A stretch of 55,175 nt of DNA, from positions 1-55,175 of the forward strand of contig JAFGHX010000099.1 in NCBI GenBank assembly GCA_016929905.1. The letters run 5' to 3'. Shown here in pieces: positions 7,533 through 15,566 of this stretch. The notes below the pieces were generated by a model. That model ran no database searches and was not told the origin of the DNA. It was given only the letters and a program-made list of their open reading frames with translations. The stretch's first letter is position 1; each line of letters begins with the position of its first letter. Made by a program: the position numbers and the translations under genes. Source of the stretch: Kiritimatiellia bacterium (GTDB lineage Bacteria; Verrucomicrobiota; Kiritimatiellia; JAFGHX01).

Positions 7533-9293
7533 TCATTCTGTGGCGCGTCCCCCCCACAGATACAACACCTCCGCCTCGTCGTTCCGGCCGTCGCCGATCA
7601 GGAACGGCGGATAGGCCGGGGCAGCCGCTTCGCCGCCGAGTTCCTTCCACCCGATGTCGGGCGCCTTGCCTTTGAACGGCAGGCCGACGTCGGTGCCCGC
7701 GTCCACCGCGGGGCTGTCGGGCGCGAGGAAGAAGCGGTCGGCGGCGGGATCCCGGAATTTCGGGTCGGCGTGCATAAGGGATTCGCCCGTCCCGTATTTC
7801 CAGGGGTACTCCTCGAGCGGCACCTGGCGATAATCGCTCGTGATCAGGAGCCCGTCGGGCCTGCTCGCATCGTAGAAGAGGTGATGGCTGAATTTCACGT
7901 TGAAGAGCGTCGGGCTGCCGCCCGAGAACTCCATACAGAGCACGCCGTCGCGCTTCGGCGGTTCGAGGGCGGCAATCAGGTTGTTGCGCAGTTCCGAACC
8001 GAACCCCTCTTTCATGACGATCAGTCCGTCGCGCTCGGCGCTGTTGACAATCGTGTTGTTGAAGACCTTCGTGTCGTTCATCTCGACCAGGATTCCGGAC
8101 CGGGCATTTGCGTAACAGAGGTTCCCGATCACCCGGTTCGCGCCGCGGGAGCCTTCCTCCTTCGTGCCGCCGACCTTGATGCCCTGCCGCTTGCTCTCGA
8201 AGCAGATATTGTTCTCGACCAGGATATGGTCGGCGTCGTGCCCGATCAGAATCGCGGCCTGGCCCGTTTGGTAGCAGATGTTGCCGCGCAGCACGTGGTG
8301 GTCGCCCGACGTGATGTCGATCGCGTTTTCGTTGCAGAGCCCGAAGACGTTGCCCTCGAACACGTTCGCATCGCCGGCCAACTGCGTGCGTTTGCCGTCG
8401 ACGGTGGGCCCGGCGTGGCAGTCGACGCAGTCGTTGTGGCCGGCGATCTTCACGATGGTACAGCCGCGGACCACGCACTGCGTGGTGCCGTCGCGCATGG
8501 TCAGCCCGTTGGAGTAACTCTCGTACAGGAAGCACTCGATGAACTGAACGCGGCGCGAAGCTTCGCCGAGATAGACATTGTTGTTGCTCATGCCCTGGAA
8601 CAGGGAGGCGCAGCGCCGGAACAGGAGATCGCGGCACCTCTCGATCCGGATGTGGCCGCGGTTCCCGAACGCGAAGGCGAGATCCTCGAACTCGAGCCAA
8701 CTGCGGCCTTCCAGCGCGAGGATCGGCGAGAGGACGGCTACCTCCAGGCGGTGTGTGGCGGGCGGCTTGCCGTCGGGCGTCATGACATAGAGCGTCTCGG
8801 CGTCCCAATCGTAGGCGTAACGCCCGGGCGCCTCGGGCAAGCGGCCCTTGGCCGGTCTGAGCCGCACCGGCAGCCCGTTGTCGGAGCAGGCGAACACGCC
8901 GTTGACGGTTCTGTCGCCCACGATCTGTTCGCGCGGCAGAGCCGTCTTGTACAGCTCGCCTCTGTGCGATTGCCAGCCGGCCGGGCAAACGGACCCGCGA
9001 AACTCGGGCCTGGCTCCCTCGCCGTAGGCGGCCAGGCGGATCGGCTCACCTTCCAAGCCGTTGCCGGCAAAGCGAAGCGCGCCGCGGAACACGGAGCCGC
9101 GCTTGAAATGGACGGTGTCGCCGGGCTCGAGACGGAGCGAGGCCAACTTGGCAAGAGAACGATATGGCGCGGACGGCACGGTCCCGGCCGCATCGTCGGC
9201 CCCGGCCGAACTGTCGACGTAGTAGTCGGCGCCGCAGCCGAGCAGCGGCGCCAGCGTCAGCAGGACTGCGATTCGGACTCCTACGCGTCTCAT
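7533..9293 (-). CDS. Beta-helix lipoprotein, paralogue of the downstream gene
   Basis: 586 residues. The start MRRVGVRIAVLL was chosen because AGAGGAG lies just upstream; the longer frame has no support. The signal sequence ends L-L-G-C-G-A-D-Y-Y, a lipobox, so the mature protein is probably a lipoprotein anchored at Cys16. It begins Y-Y-V-D-S-S-A-G-A-D-D and has parallel beta-helix coils rich in N-N-V-Y, N-N-I-C, N-N-T-I and N-N-L-I over about 180-420. The terminal block D-I-G-W-K-E-L-G, P-A-Y-P-P-F-L-I-G-D-G-R-N-D-E-A-E-V matches its downstream paralogue, but the protein stops right after L-Y-L-W-G. Tandem duplication followed by divergence is likely. Substrate unknown. Confidence 0.78.
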   Translation of the reverse strand: MRRVGVRIAVLLTLAPLLGCGADYYVDSSAGADDAAGTVPSAPYRSLAKLASLRLEPGDTVHFKRGSVFRGALRFAGNGLEGEPIRLAAYGEGARPEFRGSVCPAGWQSHRGELYKTALPREQIVGDRTVNGVFACSDNGLPVRLRPAKGRLPEAPGRYAYDWDAETLYVMTPDGKPPATHRLEVAVLSPILALEGRSWLEFEDLAFAFGNRGHIRIERCRDLLFRRCASLFQGMSNNNVYLGEASRRVQFIECFLYESYSNGLTMRDGTTQCVVRGCTIVKIAGHNDCVDCHAGPTVDGKRTQLAGDANVFEGNVFGLCNENAIDITSGDHHVLRGNICYQTGQAAILIGHDADHILVENNICFESKRQGIKVGGTKEEGSRGANRVIGNLCYANARSGILVEMNDTKVFNNTIVNSAERDGLIVMKEGFGSELRNNLIAALEPPKRDGVLCMEFSGGSPTLFNVKFSHHLFYDASRPDGLLITSDYRQVPLEEYPWKYGTGESLMHADPKFRDPAADRFFLAPDSPAVDAGTDVGLPFKGKAPDIGWKELGGEAAAPAYPPFLIGDGRNDEAEVLYLWGGRATE

Positions 9294-9357
9294 GGCGTAC
9301 TCCTCTGCACCCGGCCCCCGTCCCGGCCGGGAGTCGTGCGCGCCGGGACTGCACCGC

Positions 9358-9489
9358 CTACTTCTTCGGCCCCGCTGCAAGTTTCGCGGCCGCCTCCCTG
9401 TGCAACGGCTCAAGCCGTTTGAGCACGGCCGCATCGCCGCCGGTCGCCATCAACAGAATGACTGACGTTGTCCGTATGGCTCTTCTCAT
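9358..9489 (-). pseudogene. Fused remnant: signal peptide joined to a beta-helix C-terminus
   Basis: A 43-codon frame with a good ribosome site (GAGAGGAG) and ATG. It begins as a signal peptide (M-R-R-A-I-R-T-T-S-V-I-L-L) and then reads D-A-A-V-L-K-R-L-E-P-L-H-R-E-A-A-A-K-L to the stop. That second part resembles the extreme C-terminus of the 712-residue beta-helix protein (D-P-A-A-L-A-R-I-E-P-L-H-Q-K-I-A-A-R-L). The simplest reading is a third beta-helix paralogue that lost everything between its signal peptide and last 30 residues. It may still be translated as a small peptide. Confidence 0.5.
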
Positions 9490-9528
9490 GTGGTCGTGGC
9501 TCCTCTCGTCGTTCACGCGCTGGGGCGA

Positions 9529-9561
9529 TGCGGCTCGCGAGGACCCGCCTTCGCGAGCCGT
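9529..9561. repeat. Hairpin related to the GCGGCTCGCG repeat family
   Basis: A perfect 10-base stem, CGGCTCGCGA (9531-9540) with TCGCGAGCCG (9551-9560), and a 10-base loop. The stem is the same word as the outer arms of the elements at 7392-7506 and 14388-14546. It lies in the leader between two genes of the beta-helix cluster and looks like a collapsed copy. Confidence 0.5.
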
Positions 9562-9579
9562 CTGCTGGGCGTGGGTTCA

Positions 9580-11769
9580 TCATGGGTGATCTTCCGGCAG
9601 AATCGCGAAATCGTCGAACCAGAACTGGTCGCCTTCCTTGCCCAGCCCGCCGCTCTTGCCGCTGGCATTGCGGAAATCGAACGCGCGCAAATATTTCAGG
9701 CCCGGGTAGACCTTCCGGATGAGCCGCGCGTCAATGGTGATCGAGTGCCATGTGTCGTCGTCGATCAGCCGGTAATCCTCCACGGGGCTGTCGATCTTGT
9801 CCAACACGGCGGTCGAGCCGCCGATGCAGACCCGCGACCGGCCCCAGGGCCCCAGCGGTTCCTGGATCGCGAACGTACGGAGCCAGATGCCGACGGGCAC
9901 GCCGACAGGAATGCGGTAGGCGAATCGAACAACGGGGTGCTTGTCGATTTCCCACAGCCACGGCACCACGTCGACGGCAAGCGTCGCCTTGTTCCCGGCG
10001 GCGTACGTCCGCAGACAGTACGTGCCCCCGGCGGCCGTATCGTCGGCGCGGGCGTGCTTCGTGTTTGTCTTGCGGTCGATGTTCCAGAGCATCCCCCACT
10101 GCTCGATGGAACCGCTCTCGAAATCGCTTGTCAACAACGGCGCATGCGGGTCAGCCGACGGCGTCCAGTGCGCGCCTTCGGGGATCGTCACCCGCCGGAA
10201 CCACGGCTCCTGCTCCGCCCCGTGCTCCATGGCGCCCAGGTCCGGCGCTTCGCCCGCGTAGGGCAGCGACACGGGATCGTCTTTGGCCCAGCTCAGATCC
10301 CTGTCGAGCGTCAGCACGTTCTTCCCGCGATCGGCGCGAACCACCCGGGCCGCCGTCTTGCCGGGGCCGACGAAGATCAGATCGCCCCGTTCCCCGTCAA
10401 TCCCGAACCCGTCGTAGAACCAGCGCGCATCGTCAACCGCGATCTCGCGGCCTTTCCCGCCCTGCATCGCCCTGGCAAGAGGCGCGGCGGCGTCGATGCA
10501 CGGGCTGCCGGGGGCCAATCGGAAATCGTCCTGCCGCGCATCCACGAATCTCGGCGCCAACTCGCGATTGCCGGCCAGCATGTCTGGATACGCCGCCTCG
10601 GCCTCGGGCAGCGTATGGTGAGTCCACGTCTTGCTGTCCGCGTCGAAGACCGCCACCACCTGCCGGCCCGGCGCATCGCCAAGGATCGCATTGTGCACGA
10701 AGAGTCGCCTGGGCCGCACGTTGCAGATGGAGAACGTGGCGAAGCAGCCGGCGAAATCGTTGTAGTAGAAGATGTTGTTCTTCCACGTGCAGTCCTCGAA
10801 CACGTCCGCGTATTCCGGATTGAACGTGATGACATTGAGCGCGCCGTCCAGGTTCCAGGCGATCGTGTTGTGATAGAACCGGTTGTGCTTGAGTTCGGAG
10901 ACCGGCTTCTCGCCTTTCTTCCAGATGCCGTGCCCGAGCGGTCTGCCCCAGTTGTGCACGACGAGATTGCGGCGCCAGATGCACTCGCTCGGCGTCATGG
11001 CGCAGCCCGGCCCGGCCGACCCGCCGCTGTCGAACGCATCGGTGATCACGTTCTCCTCGAACAGCACGTTGCGGCAGTACCGGTAGATGCTCAGCGGGCG
11101 GCCCCAGCCGCCCGCGAGAATCGAGCGCCGAATGACGAGGTCCTCGGTGACGGTAATGCTCGCCCCGCCGTGTCCGCCTTTGGCGATCAGGCTGTCCTCG
11201 ATGATGAGCCGCTTGCAGCGATCGGCGTCGAACGCATGGCCGGGCGAATGCACGGCCTGCGCGTTGGGCTGCAAATTCTTGTGGCACACGCTCTTGAGGA
11301 AACGGACATCTTCGCATTGCTTCAACGCCAACCCGGACCACCCTCCCCGCGAACGCTCGAACCGGCAGTTCTGAATGGTGAGATGCGAGCACGCGACGGC
11401 ATTCATGAACTTGCCCGCACGCGGCTCGACAAACAAGCCGTCCAGCACGATGTGGCGCTTCTCGTTCAGATCGATGACGACCTTCCCGCCGCGCAGCCGC
11501 GCCTTGAGCGGCGGCTCGGACCGGAACGTGAGCGGGGCGCCGGGCTCGCCGTCGTTCTCCGGCGCCAGCGTGCCGGGATGGTCGCCCGGCCGGAAGACCA
11601 CCGTGTCACCGGCCGCAACGGTCTTGTTCACGTGCTCGATCGTCTGCCAGGGGCGCGCACGATCGCCGGGCGCCCCGTCGTCGCCGTCCGGCGAGAGGTA
11701 GTAGGTGGCGGCAAATAGAAGGGGCGCCGCAAGCACGACCACGACGACACAGGCAAAGAATCTTCTCAT
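9580..11769 (-). CDS. Secreted beta-helix protein with C-terminal lectin-like domain
   Basis: 729 residues starting MRRFFACVVVVVL, with AGGGAG upstream; a longer open frame upstream runs through the repeat-rich gap and is rejected. The signal peptide ends near L-F-A-A and is followed by T-Y-Y-L-S-P-D-G-D-D-G-A-P-G. Beta-helix coils with H-L-T-I-Q-N-C-R-F, N-V-L-F-E-E-N-V-I and N-N-I-F-Y-Y-N cover about 95-430. From about 551 to the end a separate beta-rich module (S-D-F-E-S-G-S-I-E-Q-W to Q-F-W-F-D-D-F-A-I) looks like a carbohydrate-binding jelly roll. It follows two LacI genes on the same strand. Likely a polysaccharide lyase or epimerase-type protein; specificity is unknown. Confidence 0.77.
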   Translation of the reverse strand: MRRFFACVVVVVLAAPLLFAATYYLSPDGDDGAPGDRARPWQTIEHVNKTVAAGDTVVFRPGDHPGTLAPENDGEPGAPLTFRSEPPLKARLRGGKVVIDLNEKRHIVLDGLFVEPRAGKFMNAVACSHLTIQNCRFERSRGGWSGLALKQCEDVRFLKSVCHKNLQPNAQAVHSPGHAFDADRCKRLIIEDSLIAKGGHGGASITVTEDLVIRRSILAGGWGRPLSIYRYCRNVLFEENVITDAFDSGGSAGPGCAMTPSECIWRRNLVVHNWGRPLGHGIWKKGEKPVSELKHNRFYHNTIAWNLDGALNVITFNPEYADVFEDCTWKNNIFYYNDFAGCFATFSICNVRPRRLFVHNAILGDAPGRQVVAVFDADSKTWTHHTLPEAEAAYPDMLAGNRELAPRFVDARQDDFRLAPGSPCIDAAAPLARAMQGGKGREIAVDDARWFYDGFGIDGERGDLIFVGPGKTAARVVRADRGKNVLTLDRDLSWAKDDPVSLPYAGEAPDLGAMEHGAEQEPWFRRVTIPEGAHWTPSADPHAPLLTSDFESGSIEQWGMLWNIDRKTNTKHARADDTAAGGTYCLRTYAAGNKATLAVDVVPWLWEIDKHPVVRFAYRIPVGVPVGIWLRTFAIQEPLGPWGRSRVCIGGSTAVLDKIDSPVEDYRLIDDDTWHSITIDARLIRKVYPGLKYLRAFDFRNASGKSGGLGKEGDQFWFDDFAILPEDHP

Positions 11770-11798
11770 GATTACGACTCCCTGCCTCCAACCCAAGG

Positions 11799-11918
11799 CC
11801 GGGCGAAACGCCCGGTCCACTCGGGCGGGGAGACTGCTCGCCTCATACGGCTCGATATTCTCGACCTTCGACTTTCGACCTTCAGACCTTCGACTCGCGC
11901 CCGGCTTCAGCCGGGCGC
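11799..11918. repeat. Two GC hairpins bracketing a heptad stutter array
   Basis: CCGGGCG (11799-11805) pairs with CGCCCGG (11809-11815), and GCGCCCGGC (11897-11905) pairs with GCCGGGCGC (11910-11918). Between them 11861-11895 is a stutter of seven-base words such as TCGACCT and TCGACTT. The second hairpin begins at the stop codon of the LacI gene and may act as a U-less terminator or mRNA 3' stem. Confidence 0.5.
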
Positions 11919-13010
11919 TCAGGCCGACTCCCGCACGATCAGCCGGCACGGTATCCGGGTTGTCCAGCCGCCCTTCGGGCGCGGTTCGCCGGCCATCTTC
12001 TTGAGCAGGATCTCCGCAGCCGCCACGCCGACCTCCCAGTTCGGCTGCGCAACCGTGGTCAGCGGCGGCCAGCACAGCGAAGCCGCCAGCCGGTTGTCGA
12101 ACCCGACCACGGCAACCTCGGCCGGCACGGCGATGCCGAGGTCCATCAACCCGGCCAGAAAGCCGGACGCCACCACGTCGGAAAACGCCTGCACGGCATC
12201 GGGACGCGGCGTCATGGCGGCGAAGGCCCGGGCGGCGTCGCGGCCGGCAAGGAAATGGGTCAGCTGCATCCCGCGCTGGTGGACGAGAAACTCGATCGTT
12301 TCGCGGTCCGCGATTCTGTCGGAGGCCTGGCCCGCGGGGAGCACGGCCTGCTCCCGATACTTCGGCGCTCTCGGGTCAATGGGAATGAAGACGGGCTTGC
12401 GCTTCAACTCGGCAAGCGCGCGGGTGTAGCCGCCCAGCCGGTTGGTGTCGGTCTTCGCGCCAAGATAGGCGATCCGCTCGCGGCCTTTGCCGGCGAGATA
12501 CCGTACGCCCTCGTAGACTCCCCGCTCCCGGTCGACCCGCACCGCATCCACACCGGGCTCCTCGGTATCCATGGCGATGTAGGGCATACCGTCCGCCTCG
12601 AGCCGCCGGACAAGCGGGCGAAGCCCGCGGTTCGTGCCCGGCAGGAAGGCCATGCCCGCCGGATTCCAGTTCCCCAGCTCGCCGATAAACTCCGCGCAGG
12701 CCGCCGGGAAATCCTCCGCGCCCTCGAACAGGGCGTCGACCAGGTAGCCGGCATGGCGCAGAACCTGACTGAACGCGACGACCTTCTGCGCGTGCAATTC
12801 GTTGGCGCTGCGCACAATGAAGCCGACGTGATAGCTGCGCTGCGTGCGCAGGCTCTGCGCGATGCGGTTGGGGCGATAGCCAAGCTTCTTCGCAATCTGC
12901 TCGATCCGTTCCCGCTTCCCGGCCGCCACGTAGCCGTTGTTCTTGAGCACGCGGGAGACCGTGCGGATCGAGACGCCGGCGGCTTCGGCTATGTCTTTCA
13001 GATGGGCCAT
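11919..13010 (-). CDS. LacI-family transcriptional regulator (copy 1)
   Basis: 363 residues. It begins M-A-H-L-K-D-I-A-E-A-A-G-V-S-I-R-T-V-S-R-V-L-K, the LacI helix-turn-helix. The hinge helix follows in G-Y-R-P-N-R-I-A-Q-S-L-R, then a periplasmic-binding-protein-like effector domain with V-A-V-V-G-F-D-N and P-L-T-T-V-A-Q-P. Family length is normal (330-370). It is a tandem paralogue of the next LacI gene upstream, sharing most of the DNA-binding region. The effector-pocket sequences differ, so they may sense different sugars but bind similar DNA. Expected role: repressor of the lyase and beta-helix genes around it, released by a degradation product. The start has a G-rich ribosome site directly upstream. 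Confidence 0.9.
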   Translation of the reverse strand: MAHLKDIAEAAGVSIRTVSRVLKNNGYVAAGKRERIEQIAKKLGYRPNRIAQSLRTQRSYHVGFIVRSANELHAQKVVAFSQVLRHAGYLVDALFEGAEDFPAACAEFIGELGNWNPAGMAFLPGTNRGLRPLVRRLEADGMPYIAMDTEEPGVDAVRVDRERGVYEGVRYLAGKGRERIAYLGAKTDTNRLGGYTRALAELKRKPVFIPIDPRAPKYREQAVLPAGQASDRIADRETIEFLVHQRGMQLTHFLAGRDAARAFAAMTPRPDAVQAFSDVVASGFLAGLMDLGIAVPAEVAVVGFDNRLAASLCWPPLTTVAQPNWEVGVAAAEILLKKMAGEPRPKGGWTTRIPCRLIVRESA

Positions 13011-13020
13011 GGCCCCCCCC

Positions 13021-13150
13021 TAAGAGTCAAAGGTCAAAGGTCCGAAAGTCGAAGGTCCAAGGTCCAGGAGCTAAAGCCCAAGGCCCGAAGTCGACTTTCC
13101 GACCTTCGACTCCGCGACCTTCGACTTTCGACTTTCCGACTTTCGACTCC
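13021..13150. repeat. Palindromic stutter array between the LacI genes
   Basis: The left half repeats words such as AAAGGTC and GAAAGTC (13024-13070). The right half repeats their complements, GACCTTC and GACTTTC (13090-13148). Folded together they give a long imperfect stem. It occupies the whole intergenic gap and encodes nothing recognisable. The same vocabulary appears at 11861-11895 and 38733-38860. Confidence 0.6.
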
Positions 13151-13153
13151 CTC

Positions 13154-14260
13154 TCACGTGGACTCCCGCACGACGAGCCGGCATGGGAGCGTACGGCTCC
13201 AGCCGCCGCGCGGTTCCGGTTCGCCTGCAATCTTCTTGATCAGAATCTCGGCGGCGCCGACCCCGACTTCCATGTTCGGCTGGGCGACGGTGGTCAGGGC
13301 AGGGTGGCAAAGCGAGGCCGCCAGGCGATTGTCGAACCCCACCAGCGCCACTTCCCGCGGCACGGAAATCCCGAGGTCCAGCAACCCGGCCAGGAAGCCT
13401 GTGGCCAAGACATCGGAGTAGGCCTGAACGGCGTCCGGCCGCGGGCTCATCTTGGCGAAAACCTTGGCCGCCTTGCGGGCCGCGTGGTAGGCGTTCACCA
13501 TCAGGGCGCGGCTCTGCGCGAACTGTCGGACGGTGGCCACATCGCCGATCAGCTTCGAAGCGGAATGCTCAACGCGTTCGGCCGCCGCCTGCTCGGCCTC
13601 GGCACGGCCGGCTTCCTGCAGCCCGGCGATGTCGATCCAGATCGGTTTCTGCCTGAGCGCTTTCATCGCGCGCCGGTAGCCGGCGGCCCGGTGAGACGCC
13701 CGACCGCGCCCCAGAAAGGCGATTCGCCGCCGGCCGCTCTGCCACAGATAGTGTACGGCATCGTAGATGCCCTGTCCCCGGTCGAAGACAACGACGTCGG
13801 CGGGCGGCTCGGCGCCGCCCACGACAACGTTCGGCACGTTGCGCTCGCGCAGCCTGCGCACGATCGGGCCCAGGTCCACCGTGCCGTACGGCAGCACGCC
13901 GATCCCCGCCTGCTGCCAGCCGATCATCTCCTCCAGCAGCCCGCCCGCCACCCTGCCGCCGTCCTGCTCGGCGGCGAACACCGTGTTCACCAGGTACCCC
14001 GCCTTCCGCAACACGCGCTGGAACGCGACGATCCGGTCGGCGCGCAGTTCGTCGATGCTCCAGACCAGGAACCCGATCTGGAAGCTCTTGCGCATGCGCA
14101 GGCTCTGCGCGATGCGGTTGGGGCGATACCCGAGCTTCTTCGCAATCTGCTCGATCCGCTTGCGCTTCTGCGCCTCGACATACCCGCTGCGCTTCAGGAC
14201 CCGGGTCACGGTCCGGATCGAAACACCGGCGGCTTCAGCGATGTCTTTCAAGTGCGCCAT
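13154..14260 (-). CDS. LacI-family transcriptional regulator (copy 2)
   Basis: 368 residues beginning M-A-H-L-K-D-I-A-E-A-A-G-V-S-I-R-T-V-T-R-V-L-K, then the hinge and an effector domain with V-A-L-V-G-F-D-N and P-A-L-T-T-V-A-Q-P-N near the C-terminus. It is a close paralogue of the downstream LacI gene. Its own promoter (-35 at 14646-14651) is followed by a palindrome GCCATCGATGGC at 14611-14622, the same word found at the promoter of the large heparinase-like gene, so autoregulation plus control of that gene is the straightforward model. The 350-base leader between promoter and ATG is filled by a repeat element. Its ligand is probably an oligosaccharide released by the lyases; that is inference. 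Confidence 0.9.
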   Translation of the reverse strand: MAHLKDIAEAAGVSIRTVTRVLKRSGYVEAQKRKRIEQIAKKLGYRPNRIAQSLRMRKSFQIGFLVWSIDELRADRIVAFQRVLRKAGYLVNTVFAAEQDGGRVAGGLLEEMIGWQQAGIGVLPYGTVDLGPIVRRLRERNVPNVVVGGAEPPADVVVFDRGQGIYDAVHYLWQSGRRRIAFLGRGRASHRAAGYRRAMKALRQKPIWIDIAGLQEAGRAEAEQAAAERVEHSASKLIGDVATVRQFAQSRALMVNAYHAARKAAKVFAKMSPRPDAVQAYSDVLATGFLAGLLDLGISVPREVALVGFDNRLAASLCHPALTTVAQPNMEVGVGAAEILIKKIAGEPEPRGGWSRTLPCRLVVREST

Positions 14261-14387
14261 CGAGAGCCCCCGCGTGTTGGAGTACTGGAGTCATGGAGTA
14301 CCGGCACCATATCGCGCTCGCCCCAGACAGCAGGCACACCCCACTCCGCCCATCCGGACGCAGACGCGGTGACGCAGTCGGGCCATG

Positions 14388-14546
14388 CGGCTCGCGAGGA
14401 GACGCTGTCCCAAGACCCGACTCGCACGTTGCCACACGCCTTACGGCGTTAACTACAAACGGCATATCTGGTGATTTCTGCCGTTTGTAGTCAAGCCCGT
14501 AAGGGCTGTTCCCCGGTTTTGAGACAGCCCCTCCTCGCGAGCCGCC
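14388..14546. repeat. Composite repeat: outer inverted arms around a REP pair (BIME-like)
   Basis: Outer arms: GCGGCTCGCGAGGAG followed by GCTGTC near 14388-14411, and its near reverse complement at 14522-14546. Inner perfect 13-base inverted repeat: ACTACAAACGGCA (14452-14464) and TGCCGTTTGTAGT (14479-14491). Each inner arm ends in GTAG (read outward) and is followed by a small hairpin, ACGCC-TTAC-GGCGT on the left and AGCCC-GTAA-GGGCT (14494-14507) on the right. GTAG plus hairpin is the signature of REP elements mobilised by RAYT transposases. No gene lies here; it sits in the leader of the LacI gene. Confidence 0.62.
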
Positions 14547-14609
14547 AGCTTCAAATACGCCGCGATATCTGCGAACAGGTGCATGAAGCCACTGACCGCC
14601 CCTGCCGCC

Positions 14610-14651
14610 TGCCATCGATGGCTTGTTAGCAGAAGGACATGCGTTCGTCAA
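14610..14651 (-). promoter_or_regulatory. LacI (copy 2) promoter with LacI-type operator
   Basis: On the minus strand: -35 TTGACG (14646-14651), 17-base spacer, -10 TAACAA (14623-14628, weak), immediately followed by the palindrome GCCATCGATGGC (14611-14622). The -35 box contains the stop codon of the upstream lyase gene. The palindrome has the central CG of LacI-family operators and covers the expected start site, a repressing position. Confidence 0.6.
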
Positions 14652-15484
14652 GGGCGCACCGGCGACTTCCCGCCCGGAGCGACCCCCTCGTACTGGCAGG
14701 GCGCGCGGCCGATCCGGATCTCGTCGTGATAGAGCGTACGGGACTCGACCACACTCTTCGCGCGCCCTCTCTCGTCCTTCCAGCCCTTGTAGATGCCAAG
14801 CTTCAGATACGGACCTTTCTTGTCGTTGAACGTGTTCGGGCCCTTGCGCTCAATGACCTTCTTGCCGTCCTTCCAGACCTCGAGCAGGCCGTCGTCTTCG
14901 AAGGACCACTTCACGTGAAAGACCCAGTCGACCCATTTGCCGGGTTCCTGGGGGCCGAGGTCCCAGCGCTTGCTGCCGCCGTAGCGGCGCTTGCCGCCCT
15001 CGAACGTGTTGGGCTTCGGGTCCCAGCGGTTGCCGACCACCCATTTCCCGTTTGCGGTCCAGATGGCCATGATCGGGTTTCGCCAGTTCTCGCCCAGTTC
15101 GAAGTCCGGCCGGCCGTGCCACTGTGCGACGATTTCCCAGACGGGATCCGGCTTGTAGTCTTCCGGCAGGAGGATGCTGAACCCGTACCAATACTCCTCT
15201 CCGACCCGGGTGTTCTGCTCGCGCGGCACGACCTCGGTGCGGTAGCGGCATCGGCTCTGCTCGCGGTGCAGGTAGGTCTTCATGGCGTGCTTGCCCGCGC
15301 GCGCCGGGGTATCGGTGACGGCCGGCGAGTTGCCGGACGGGTGCAGCCCGGCCAGATCGCCGGTCTCGAAATCGGCGGTGAAAATGACGCCGGCCTTCGG
15401 CGGGCCTGCCGCCGGCGCCGTGCCGGTTGCCCCGGCGAGCCAGGCGAAGGTTGCGACCGCCAACCCGACAGCCAACTTCTTCAT
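14648..15484 (-). CDS. Secreted polysaccharide lyase, heparin-lyase-I-like
   Basis: 278 residues starting MKKLAVGLAVATFAWL with GAGGAG upstream. The signal peptide ends near A-P-A-A-G. The mature part begins F-T-A-D-F-E-T-G-D-L and carries the jelly-roll pattern of the heparin lyase I / PF14099 polysaccharide lyase family: R-Y-R-T-E-V-V, E-E-Y-W-Y-G-F-S-I-L-L-P, W-E-I-V-A-Q-W-H-G-R, and a C-terminal Y-L-K-L-G-I-Y-K-G strand with K-G-P-N. Length is typical. It lies 82 bases downstream of the 1425-residue heparinase-like gene and is probably co-transcribed with it, so both would fall under the same LacI-type operator. Predicted reaction is beta-elimination of a uronate-containing chain. Confidence 0.78.
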   Translation of the reverse strand: MKKLAVGLAVATFAWLAGATGTAPAAGPPKAGVIFTADFETGDLAGLHPSGNSPAVTDTPARAGKHAMKTYLHREQSRCRYRTEVVPREQNTRVGEEYWYGFSILLPEDYKPDPVWEIVAQWHGRPDFELGENWRNPIMAIWTANGKWVVGNRWDPKPNTFEGGKRRYGGSKRWDLGPQEPGKWVDWVFHVKWSFEDDGLLEVWKDGKKVIERKGPNTFNDKKGPYLKLGIYKGWKDERGRAKSVVESRTLYHDEIRIGRAPCQYEGVAPGGKSPVRP

Positions 15485-15504
15485 GGTCTCTGTCTCCTCA
15501 TGCG

Positions 15505-15556
15505 AATGCGATCGGTCCGATCGGTCGGATCCGTCCGATCCGTCTGATCGTCGTGA
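15505..15556. repeat. Short stutter palindrome (GATCGGTC words)
   Basis: The left half carries GATCGGTCCGATCGGTC and the right half GATCCGTCCGATCCGTC, which pair imperfectly. It fills the short gap between the large heparinase-like gene and the lyase gene and could form an mRNA stem between them. Confidence 0.5.
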
Positions 15557-15566
15557 TGGGTTCGCC

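Noticed and set aside
7440..11718. Two long plus-strand frames opposite the beta-helix genes
   Set aside because: They mirror the codon positions of real minus-strand genes with signal peptides and beta-helix motifs and show no family signature of their own.
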